Source of the DNA: Vitreoscilla sp.
Lineage (GTDB): Bacteria > Pseudomonadota > Gammaproteobacteria > Burkholderiales > Burkholderiaceae
DNA: 6,485 nucleotides
Assembly: GCA_014378125.1 (NCBI GenBank)
Contig: JACMOG010000814.1
Location: 1-6,485 of the forward strand
Direction: 5' to 3'
This document shows, piece by piece, positions 1 through 6,485 of the stretch. Under the pieces are notes generated by a model. It ran no database searches. It was not told the DNA's origin and saw only the letters and a program-made list of their open reading frames with translations. Both the position numbers and the translations under genes were made by a program. How positions within the stretch are numbered: position 1 is the first letter of the stretch; each line of letters opens with the position of its first letter.

Positions 1-1
1 C

Positions 2-286
2 GCGCTTAAGTTCCAGGACTACGGCGTCGAGGGCGTGATCTACACCGACATCGGCCGCGACGGCATGCTCACCGGCATCAACATCGACGCCACCGTCAAG
101 CTGGCCCAGGGCCTCACCATCCCCGTGTTCGCCTCCGGCGGCCTGGCCGGCATCGCCGACATCGAAAAACTGTGCGCCATCGAGGACGAGGGCGTCGAAG
201 GCGTCATCTGCGGCCGCTCCATCTACACCGGCGCGCTGGACTTCACGTCGGCGCAGGCCCGCGCCGACGAGCTGTTCACCGGCTGA
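2..286 (+). CDS. hisA: HisA, phosphoribosylformimino-AICAR-phosphate isomerase, 3' part only
   Basis: This is the last 94 codons of a (beta/alpha)8-barrel isomerase of histidine biosynthesis (EC 5.3.1.16). It converts ProFAR to PRFAR, the substrate of the HisF/HisH synthase, in the cytoplasm. The segment [14 protein letters not shown] is the HisA signature; its Thr and the Asp of RDG match the active-site Thr/Asp region known in the family. The phosphate-binding loops also show: FASGG, and [12 protein letters not shown] near the C-terminus. The reading frame is open from base 2, so the gene begins upstream of the window. It ends with TGA, 14 nt before the hisF start, so the two are almost certainly in one operon. 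HisA and HisF are related barrels, but the TDIGRDG signature and the order before a clear hisF settle which one this is. Confidence 0.95.
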   Translation, partial: ALKFQDYGVEGVIYTDIGRDGMLTGINIDATVKLAQGLTIPVFASGGLAGIADIEKLCAIEDEGVEGVICGRSIYTGALDFTSAQARADELFTG

Positions 287-300
287 ATTTCAAGGATTTC

Positions 301-1080
<780 letters not shown>

Positions 1081-1084
1081 GCCG

Positions 1085-1107
1085 AGGGGCCGGGCCCCGA
1101 TCGCCCG
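1085..1107. repeat. 23-bp direct repeat, copy 1
   Basis: This 23-bp unit beginning AGGGGCCGGGCCCC occurs again, base for base, 37 bp downstream at 1122-1144. It lies just after the hisF stop and includes the left arm and most of the right arm of the hairpin at 1088-1110. It could be a local duplication of a terminator stem or a member of a dispersed genomic repeat; one window cannot separate these. Confidence 0.85.
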
Positions 1108-1110
1108 GCC
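1088..1110 (+). terminator. Hairpin after hisF, possible terminator of the his operon
   Basis: There is a perfect 8-bp inverted repeat: GGCCGGGC at 1088-1095 pairs with GCCCGGCC at 1103-1110 around a 7-base loop CCCGATC. It starts 8 nt after the hisF stop. All pairs are G-C, so the stem should be very stable. No T-run follows, so this is not a textbook intrinsic terminator; in GC-rich genomes such stems often serve as terminators or as 3'-end protection of the mRNA. The second repeat copy can form only a weaker version (5 bp, 1128-1132 with 1140-1144). Confidence 0.5.
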
Positions 1111-1121
1111 GCGATTCGGGA

Positions 1122-1144
1122 AGGGGCCGGGCCCCGATCGCCCG
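1122..1144. repeat. 23-bp direct repeat, copy 2
   Basis: This is an exact second copy of the unit at 1085-1107. The flanks differ: GCC follows copy 1, and CCA follows here, which breaks the outer pairs of the hairpin formed in copy 1. The copy lies between hisF and rsmD, about 57 bp before the likely rsmD start. Confidence 0.85.
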
Positions 1145-1169
1145 CCAAGCCGTATTTGGCGCGTCCTGC

Positions 1170-1175
1170 GACAAT
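1170..1175 (+). promoter_or_regulatory. Possible -10 box upstream of rsmD
   Basis: GACAAT is one of the few AT-leaning hexamers in this gap. It sits 25 nt before the proposed GTG start of rsmD, a place where a promoter for the rsmD-coaD-ferredoxin run would be expected after the upstream hairpin. No recognisable -35 box lies 16-18 nt upstream, so this is weak. Confidence 0.25.
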
Positions 1176-1200
1176 TGCGCGTGATTTCCCGAAAGCTCCC

Positions 1201-1926
1201 GTGAAGAACCCGACCCGCTCCGCGCCCCGCGCCCCCGATCCCTGGGACGACGACGTGCCCGTGCGCAACACGCGCGCCGCTCGTGCCGCGCGCACCGCCG
1301 CGGCGGCTGCCGTGCCCGTCGAGCCGACGCCCGCGCAGAAGGCCGCCCAGAAGCACGAACGCCGCGCCGCGGCCAACGCCTCACACGAGATCCGCATCAT
1401 CGGCGGCCAATGGCGCCGCAGCCTGCTGCCGGTGCCCGACGTGCCCGGCCTGCGTCCCACGCCCGACCGCGTGCGCGAGACGCTGTTCAACTGGCTGGGG
1501 CAAGACCTGGCAGGCTGGAGCGTGCTCGACGCGTTCGCCGGCACCGGCGTGCTGGGCTTCGAGGCCGCCTCGCGTGGCGCCACCACGGTGCAGATGCTGG
1601 AGCGCGAGACCAAGCTGGTGGCGGGCCTGACCGCCTCGAAGACCAGGCTGGGCGCCACGGCCGTCACCATCACCCAGGCCGACGCCATGGCCTGGATGAA
1701 GCGGGCGCCGGCGCAGTTCGACCTGGTGTTCCTCGACCCGCCGTTCGACGCCAACCTGTTCGAGTCGGCGCTGGCCGCCTCGTTGCACTGCGTGGTGCCG
1801 CAGGGCTGGATCTACCTGGAGGCGTCGGCGCCGTTCGACGCCGCGTCGCTGGCCGAGCGCGGCCTGGAGCTGTACCGGCACTCGCGCGCCGGCGCCGTGC
1901 ACGCGCACCTGATCCGCAAGAACTGA
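1201..1926 (+). CDS. rsmD: RsmD, 16S rRNA (guanine(966)-N2)-methyltransferase
   Basis: This is a SAM-dependent methyltransferase that modifies G966 of 16S rRNA during small-subunit assembly (EC 2.1.1.171). The catalytic domain starts near residue 63 with [10 protein letters not shown], followed by [16 protein letters not shown], the SAM-binding motif [15 protein letters not shown] (108-122) and the catalytic LDPPFD (179-183 region), all characteristic of RsmD. With the GTG at 1201 the protein is 241 residues, against about 200 in E. coli. The excess is an N-terminal tract of about 60 residues rich in Ala, Arg and Pro that is probably disordered. The start is uncertain: the frame also stays open upstream to a TTG at 1156, and GTG codons at 1255 and 1261 are alternatives. 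Only a weak ribosome site (GAAAG) precedes 1201. It is followed after 11 nt by coaD, a common partner of rsmD. Confidence 0.93.
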   Translation: MKNPTRSAPRAPDPWDDDVPVRNTRAARAARTAAAAAVPVEPTPAQKAAQKHERRAAANASHEIRIIGGQWRRSLLPVPDVPGLRPTPDRVRETLFNWLGQDLAGWSVLDAFAGTGVLGFEAASRGATTVQMLERETKLVAGLTASKTRLGATAVTITQADAMAWMKRAPAQFDLVFLDPPFDANLFESALAASLHCVVPQGWIYLEASAPFDAASLAERGLELYRHSRAGAVHAHLIRKN

Positions 1927-1937
1927 CAAGGCCTGCC

Positions 1938-2719
<782 letters not shown>

Positions 2720-2735
2720 GCCTTCCTCTGGGGTC

Positions 2736-2759
2736 GATCCTGCGACTTCGCGCAGGATC
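2736..2759. terminator. Bidirectional hairpin between convergent genes
   Basis: GATCCTGCG at 2736-2744 pairs perfectly with CGCAGGATC at 2751-2759 around the 6-base loop ACTTCG. It sits 16 nt after the ferredoxin stop (plus strand) and 12 nt after the stop of the minus-strand gene that ends at 2772. That position, in the only gap between two convergent genes, supports a shared transcription terminator. Neither side carries a long T-run. Confidence 0.75.
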
Positions 2760-2771
2760 CATGTTCGCCAG

Positions 2772-3317
2772 TCAGTTGCCTGCCTTGCCCGCCATCGCCG
2801 GACCCGACGCCCCCGACGTCAGGATCTTGCGCGAGCGCGGCTTCTTCGGCACGCAGGTCATCATCGCGGTGTCCGTGCAGACGGCGATGGCGGCCTTTCT
2901 GCCCCCCTGCGCGGGCGCCGACGCGATCGTCTCTCGTTCGCGCCGACCCGCCTCGTACCAGGCCGCCAGCCGCTTGTCGCGCGCGGTGAGGTCCGCCGAC
3001 TGGCGGCGTTGCGCCTCGGTGCGTGCGTCGTCCACGGCAAGCGGCCTGGCCCCTGCGCAGGGATGCGCCGAATAGCTGCTGCCGCACCGCCAGACCTGCC
3101 GCTCGGCGGGCAGGTCATCGGGCAGCGTGTCCGCCGAGGGCGCCAGGATCTGCGCGGTGGAGGGCGACGACGCCGCCCTGGGCACGCGAGCCTTGTGCGA
3201 GGTGGTGGCGTCGGCGTCGGCGCACAAGGTGGCGAGGCATATCAGCATTCCACCGCCGAAGCGGATCGCCGTGCGTGACCGAACGGGGCGGGAATGCGTT
3301 CGATCGGTGTCAGGCAT
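2772..3317 (-). CDS. Small exported protein of unknown function with RCGxSYSxxPC motif
   Basis: I do not recognise a function. With the ATG at 3317 the product is 181 residues. It opens with a basic stretch (residues 10-19), a short hydrophobic core (about 20-33) and an ADADA sequence ending at 37, which looks like a Sec signal peptide; the cysteine at 32 does not sit in a good lipobox. The mature part has WRCGSSYSAHPC (76-87), then a charged, probably helical stretch (about 95-131, DARTEAQRRQ through GRRERE), and a second cysteine pair in CTDTAMMTC (147-155). Four cysteines in an exported protein could make two disulfides. Similar short Burkholderiales proteins with an RCGxxYSxxPC core resemble DUF4124-type envelope proteins, a family resemblance I recall and cannot verify. 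The frame is open upstream to 3398, where it overlaps pth, and ATG at 3248 is an alternative start. It lies 64 nt downstream of pth on the same strand. Confidence 0.72.
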   Translation of the reverse strand: MPDTDRTHSRPVRSRTAIRFGGGMLICLATLCADADATTSHKARVPRAASSPSTAQILAPSADTLPDDLPAERQVWRCGSSYSAHPCAGARPLAVDDARTEAQRRQSADLTARDKRLAAWYEAGRRERETIASAPAQGGRKAAIAVCTDTAMMTCVPKKPRSRKILTSGASGPAMAGKAGN

Positions 3318-3381
3318 TGCCTGCGAGTACCCAGGAGATGCCAGACACCTCGGGCGGGCGCGGAGGCCAGGAAGGAACGGG

Positions 3382-4110
3382 TCAGTCGGTGGGATCACTC
3401 TGCGGCTCCTGCGTGCCGGCCGAAGCCGGCCCCGCAGGGTTCGCAGGGGGAGTGGACGACGGCTTGGACGCCGGCACCTTGGACATCAACGACGACAGCA
3501 GCGGATTGAGCTGCGGCGGACGAGGCGGCTTGGGACGCGGCGGCTTGGCGTGGATCCTGATCATCGCCTTGTCCATGTCGCCCGCCAGCAGCGACTCGAG
3601 CGCTTGCAGGCTCTCGTCGACATTCTTCTCGATTAGCTCGCGTTCGGCGGCGGGCGGCTTGCGCAGCACGTAGGCGGCCACCTCGTTGCGGTCGCCCGGA
3701 TGGCCGATGCCCAGTCGCAGGCGCCAGAAGTCGGGCGTGCCGAGCTGGGCCTGGATGTCCTTCAGCCCGTTGTGCCCGCCGTTGCCGCCGCCCTTCTTGA
3801 GCTTCATCTGCCCGGGCGGGATGTCGAGCTCGTCGTGCACCACCAGGATCTCGTCGGGCAGGATCTTGAAGAAGCGCGCGAGCGGCGCCACGGCCTTGCC
3901 CGACAGGTTCATGTAGGTGAGCGGCTGCTGCAGCCACACCGGGCCCTCGGGCCGGTTCACGCGCGCCACGAAGCCGTGGTACTTCGGGTCGTGCACGAGC
4001 GAGCCCTTGAGCTGGCGCACCGCGCCGTCCACCCACCAGAAGCCCGCGTTGTGGCGCGTGTCCTCGTATTCCGCCCCGGGGTTGCCGAGGCCGACGATCA
4101 ATCGAATCAT
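3382..4110 (-). CDS. pth: Peptidyl-tRNA hydrolase with proline-rich C-terminal tail
   Basis: This enzyme cleaves the ester bond of peptidyl-tRNA that drops off stalled ribosomes, recycling tRNA (EC 3.1.1.29). All key residues are at the positions known for E. coli Pth: Asn10 in GLGNPG, the catalytic His20 in TRHNAG, Met67-Asn68 in YMNLSG, Asp93 in VHDELD and Asn114 in [19 protein letters not shown] is also typical. The protein has 242 residues, where bacterial Pth usually has about 190-200. The extra 50 or so residues after [13 protein letters not shown] (from about 188) are rich in Pro, Ser and Ala and are probably disordered. It starts only 7 nt after the upstream GNAT-SnoaL gene with a weak ribosome site, so it is probably cotranscribed and perhaps coupled. 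In many Burkholderiales pth follows rplY; here that neighbour is absent. Confidence 0.97.
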   Translation of the reverse strand: MIRLIVGLGNPGAEYEDTRHNAGFWWVDGAVRQLKGSLVHDPKYHGFVARVNRPEGPVWLQQPLTYMNLSGKAVAPLARFFKILPDEILVVHDELDIPPGQMKLKKGGGNGGHNGLKDIQAQLGTPDFWRLRLGIGHPGDRNEVAAYVLRKPPAAERELIEKNVDESLQALESLLAGDMDKAMIRIHAKPPRPKPPRPPQLNPLLSSLMSKVPASKPSSTPPANPAGPASAGTQEPQSDPTD

Positions 4111-4117
4111 GCGGGGA

Positions 4118-5059
4118 TTATCCGTTCACGGACACGTCGTCCGTCCACACCAGCGACGCGATCTTCCAGCCGCGCGACGTGCGCACGAACTGGATCGCCT
4201 TGGTGCCGCCGCCCTCGAACGCCACGCTGTCCAGCGTGCCGCGCTTGACGTAGCGCAGCCAGCGTTGCGCGATGGCCCCCCGGATCTCGGTGCGCGACTC
4301 GGTCTCGTGCTCCTCGAAATCCACGAGGCGTCCGTGCGCCAGCATCTCGGCGCGCGGCCCGATGAAGCCGTGGAGGTTGGTGCTGCTGACCGTGCCCATC
4401 GCGTCGGCCACGCGCACGGTGGCGTCGAGCATGAACCAGTGCGGCAACGCGGGCAGGGTGGGGACGGCACCGTCGCGGTTGGTGAACGCGGCCAGGAAGC
4501 GGCGCGTGAGCGCGTCGATCTGGACGCGGTCGTCGCCTTGATCGACGCGCGGCGACTTGAAGATCCACGTCTCGCGCTCCTCGCCCACCAGCCGCGTGAC
4601 GCCCGCGTCCTCCAGGCCGATCTGTCGCAGCACGGCGGCCGATGCCGCGTTGTCGGGGCCGGTGATGCCCCACACCTCGGGCAGGCCCAGCACGTCGAGC
4701 GCGTAGCGCACGCAGGCGGCGGCGGCCTCGCGGGCGTAGCCCTGGCCGCGGAACGCGGGCATCAGCGCGTAGCCGACGTCCACCTCCATCAGCGTGTCGC
4801 GCTTGACCAGGCCGCACATGCCCATCAGGCGGCCGTCGGGCCTGCGCTCGACGGCCCAGAAGCCGAAGCCCAGACGTCCGTACGGGGCGGTGTGGCGCGT
4901 GGCGATCCACGTGAGCGCCTGGCGTCGGGTGCGCACGTGGCGTTCGCCGATGTTGGCGAGCCAGCCCGGGTCGTTGAGCAGCGCCCGCAGGAAGTCGGCG
5001 TCGGCGGCGGTGGCATTGAACCAGCGCAGGCGCAGGCGGTCGGTCTCGAGGATCAGCAT
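4118..5059 (-). CDS. GNAT acetyltransferase fused to a SnoaL/NTF2-like domain
   Basis: The product is 313 residues in two domains. Residues 1-170 form a GNAT fold of the RimJ/RimL-like type (Acetyltransf_3): [11 protein letters not shown] at the start, [19 protein letters not shown] (94-112) with the R-G-Q-G-Y-A acetyl-CoA loop, and a [17 protein letters not shown] segment (134-150) before the last strand. Residues 178-313 resemble SnoaL/DUF4440-like cone-fold proteins: [45 protein letters not shown], and [19 protein letters not shown] near the end. A short linker (PRVDQGDDR) joins them, and the reading frame is unbroken. Acetyl-CoA is the likely donor; the acceptor is unknown and cannot be read from the sequence. 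The ATG at 5059 is preceded by GAGAAAG; the frame is open far upstream through lysR but that is a shadow. It begins 8 nt after the lysR stop and ends 7 nt before pth. Confidence 0.88.
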   Translation of the reverse strand: MLILETDRLRLRWFNATAADADFLRALLNDPGWLANIGERHVRTRRQALTWIATRHTAPYGRLGFGFWAVERRPDGRLMGMCGLVKRDTLMEVDVGYALMPAFRGQGYAREAAAACVRYALDVLGLPEVWGITGPDNAASAAVLRQIGLEDAGVTRLVGEERETWIFKSPRVDQGDDRVQIDALTRRFLAAFTNRDGAVPTLPALPHWFMLDATVRVADAMGTVSSTNLHGFIGPRAEMLAHGRLVDFEEHETESRTEIRGAIAQRWLRYVKRGTLDSVAFEGGGTKAIQFVRTSRGWKIASLVWTDDVSVNG

Positions 5060-5067
5060 GGGCTTTC

Positions 5068-6018
5068 TCAGGGTTGCAGCAGCGCGGCCCGGGCGCCGGA
5101 GATGAGGGCCTGGCCCACCTGTTCCATCAGCCCGGAGCGCGCGACGGGCGCGCCCGCCTCGACGGGCGTGTCGAGGCCGGTGCCCAGCTTCCACTGGTGC
5201 CAGTACAGCGCGACGTCGATCGCGGCCTCGGGCCGGATCGCCACCAGCGCGCCGGCGTCCAGGTGGGGCCGCGCGAGCAGCTCGGGGATGACGGCCACGC
5301 CCCAGCCCATGACCGCGGCGCGCGCGCCGGCCTCGCTGGACGGCACGAAGCGCTCCTTCAGGCGCGGGTCGCGCAGGCCCATCGCGCGTGCCACCCATTG
5401 CGCCTGCATGTCGTCCTTGCGGTTGAACACGATGAACGGCAGGCGCGCGAAGTTGGCCTCGTTGAGACCGGCGGGCATGGCCTGCTCGACGAAGGCGGGG
5501 CTGGCCACGGCGATGTAGCGCATGTGGCCCAGCGGCTGGCAGCTGCAGCCACGCAGGGCCATCGACACGGTGGACACGCAGCCCAGCACTTCGCCCTCGC
5601 GCAAACGGTCGTGCGTGAAGTCCTGGTCGTCGACGATCAGCTCGAGCCCGTAGCCCTCGCGTTGGCCAGCGTGCACCAGCGCGTCGAGCGCGCCCAGCAC
5701 CCAGGTGGCCAGGCTGTCGGCATTGATCGCGATGGGCAGGCGCTCCTCGCGCATCTGCGTGGCGCCCAGCTCGCGCGCGGCGTCGGCGCGCAGCGCCTGC
5801 AACTGGCGCGCGTAGCGCAGCAGCACCTTGCCGGACTCGGTCATGCGCAGCGGGCGCGAGCGCACCACCAGCAGCTGGCCCACCTGCGTCTCGAGCGCGC
5901 GCAGGCGTTGCGACACGGCCGATTGCGTCACCGACAGCAGCTGCGCGGCCCGCTCGAAGCTGCCCGCCTCGGCCAGGGCGGCGAGCGATTCCAGCGCGGC
6001 GAAGTCGAGCAGGTTCAT
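5068..6018 (-). CDS. ArgP/LysG-type LysR family transcriptional regulator
   Basis: This is a 316-residue LysR-type regulator. The N-terminal winged helix-turn-helix covers about residues 5-62, with FERAAQLLSVTQSAVSQRLRALE (21-43) and VRSRPLRMTESG. The effector-binding domain begins near 94 with LPIAINADSLATWVL, and then has ELIVDDQDFTHDRLREGEVLGCVST (126-150), GCSCQPLGHMRYIAVASPAF and LYWHQWKLGTGLDTPVEA. These match the ArgP (IciA)/LysG subgroup, whose known members sense lysine or arginine and usually activate an adjacent amino-acid exporter gene (argO or lysE). Here no exporter is visible; the gene diverges from ald across 97 bp and is followed by the acetyltransferase gene. I infer that it controls ald, itself, or both. 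The ATG at 6018 gives the usual family N-terminus; a TTG two codons upstream is also possible. Confidence 0.92.
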   Translation of the reverse strand: MNLLDFAALESLAALAEAGSFERAAQLLSVTQSAVSQRLRALETQVGQLLVVRSRPLRMTESGKVLLRYARQLQALRADAARELGATQMREERLPIAINADSLATWVLGALDALVHAGQREGYGLELIVDDQDFTHDRLREGEVLGCVSTVSMALRGCSCQPLGHMRYIAVASPAFVEQAMPAGLNEANFARLPFIVFNRKDDMQAQWVARAMGLRDPRLKERFVPSSEAGARAAVMGWGVAVIPELLARPHLDAGALVAIRPEAAIDVALYWHQWKLGTGLDTPVEAGAPVARSGLMEQVGQALISGARAALLQP

Positions 6019-6115
6019 AAGCAACGCTACTGTAATCGGACTTGTTGCGATGCAGCTTCACAGTTTCCCGAGGCAGGCACAGACTGTCCTTTCCAAAAAA
6101 TGCGACGGAGACATC
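6019..6115. promoter_or_regulatory. Divergent lysR-ald control region
   Basis: This 97-bp gap separates divergent lysR and ald and must hold both promoters. It is visibly richer in A/T than the genes on either side. It contains an inverted repeat GCAAC (6021-6025) / GTTGC (6044-6048), and three ACTGT or ACAGT pentamers at 6029-6033, 6060-6064 and 6083-6087, the last forming the palindrome ACAGACTGT (6079-6087). TTCACA at 6057-6062 resembles a -35 box, but no good -10 box follows at 16-18 nt. A good ribosome site, GGAG at 6107-6110, stands 5 nt before ald. LysR-family binding here is expected from the layout, though I cannot assign an operator with certainty. Confidence 0.6.
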
Positions 6116-6485
6116 ATGAAGATCGGCGTTCCGAAGGAGATCAAGAACCACGAGTACCGGGTGGGCCTCACGCCCGCGAGCGTGCGCGAGTTCGTCGCGC
6201 ACGGCCACTCGGTGCAGGTGCAGGCCGGCGCCGGCGCGGCCATCGGCCTCGACGACGCGCAGTACCGCGCCGCGGGCGCCACGCTGGTCGACACCGCGCA
6301 GGAGGTGTTCGCGCAGTCCGACATGATCGTCAAGGTCAAGGAGCCGCAGCCGCAGGAGTGCGCGATGCTGCGCCCCGGCCAGCTGCTGTATACCTACCTG
6401 CACCTGGCGCCCGATCCCGAGCAGACCGCCGCGCTGGTGAAGTCGGGCGCCGTGTGCGTGGCGTACGAGACCATCACCGGCGCCA
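6116..6485 (+). CDS. ald: Alanine dehydrogenase, 5' part
   Basis: These are the first 123 codons of NAD-dependent alanine dehydrogenase (EC 1.4.1.1), which interconverts L-alanine and pyruvate plus ammonia in the cytoplasm. The start KIGVPKEIKNHEYRVGLTP is diagnostic. Arg15, Lys75 (in IVKVKEP) and His96 (in YTYLHLA) fall on the pyruvate-binding and catalytic positions known for the family. The related transhydrogenase alpha subunit PntA shares this fold, but KEIKNHEYRV and the TYLHLA segment favour Ald. The ATG is fixed by a good GGAG ribosome site at 6107-6110. The gene runs off the window before the NAD-binding domain. Its divergent ArgP-like neighbour is the obvious candidate regulator; many known ald genes are instead controlled by Lrp/AsnC-type proteins. 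Confidence 0.95.
   Translation, partial: MKIGVPKEIKNHEYRVGLTPASVREFVAHGHSVQVQAGAGAAIGLDDAQYRAAGATLVDTAQEVFAQSDMIVKVKEPQPQECAMLRPGQLLYTYLHLAPDPEQTAALVKSGAVCVAYETITGA

Noticed and set aside
1156..1200. TTG start for RsmD at 1156
   Set aside because: It adds 15 residues without family similarity, has no ribosome site and would run through the possible -10 box; GTG at 1201 is preferred.
1410..1937. Upstream extension of coaD through the rsmD gene
   Set aside because: The frame is open but its translation is Arg/Ala-rich nonsense in another frame of rsmD; CoaD homology begins at the GTG at 1938.
3318..3398. 27-residue upstream extension of the small exported protein
   Set aside because: It would overlap the end of pth and put an untypical Pro/Arg-rich stretch before the signal peptide; the ATG at 3317 gives a normal signal sequence.
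4990..5020. GTCGGC/GGCGGC runs that look like short tandem repeats
   Set aside because: They fall inside coding sequence for Ala/Asp codons (ATAADADF) and reflect codon bias in a GC-rich genome.
3917..5518. 533-codon plus-strand open frame across pth, GNAT-SnoaL and lysR
   Set aside because: It is antisense to three genes with clear family motifs and shows no recognisable domain.
5060..6403. N-terminal extension of the GNAT-SnoaL protein to 761 residues
   Set aside because: The additional part is an off-frame reading of lysR and the antisense of ald; a GNAT N-terminus and a ribosome site fit the ATG at 5059.

Overview
The window is GC-rich chromosomal DNA, very probably from a betaproteobacterium of the order Burkholderiales. 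The case rests on the strong G/C bias at third codon positions, on the rsmD-coaD-ferredoxin gene order, on the lineage-typical [10 protein letters not shown] segment in CoaD, and on a small secreted protein with an RCGxSYSxxPC motif. No mobile element, tRNA, rRNA or CRISPR array is visible. Almost all of the DNA is coding; the two informative gaps are 1081-1200 and 6019-6115.

Left part, plus strand (1-2719). The 3' end of hisA and a complete hisF finish a histidine biosynthesis cluster. A 120-bp gap with a strong hairpin and a 23-bp direct repeat separates them from a tight run rsmD-coaD-ferredoxin, with gaps of 11 and 5 nt. That run covers 16S rRNA methylation, coenzyme A synthesis and a 2[4Fe-4S] electron carrier. 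It ends at a perfect 9-bp hairpin that also lies just past the stop of the convergent minus-strand gene.

Middle part, minus strand (2772-6018). Read 5' to 3' on that strand, the order is an ArgP-type LysR regulator, a two-domain protein (GNAT acetyltransferase plus SnoaL/NTF2-like domain), peptidyl-tRNA hydrolase (pth), and a small exported cysteine-containing protein of unknown function. The first three are separated by only 7-8 nt, so they are probably cotranscribed.

Right part, plus strand (6116-end). The 5' part of an alanine dehydrogenase gene (ald) starts 97 bp from the lysR gene and diverges from it. The arrangement suggests that the ArgP-like protein controls ald, and that amino-acid state could also influence the acetyltransferase fusion and pth. 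That link is inferred from layout only.

I see no clearly new multi-gene system. The items most worth a second look are the GNAT-SnoaL fusion, the ArgP-like regulator paired with ald instead of an amino-acid exporter, and the repeat-hairpin element after hisF.
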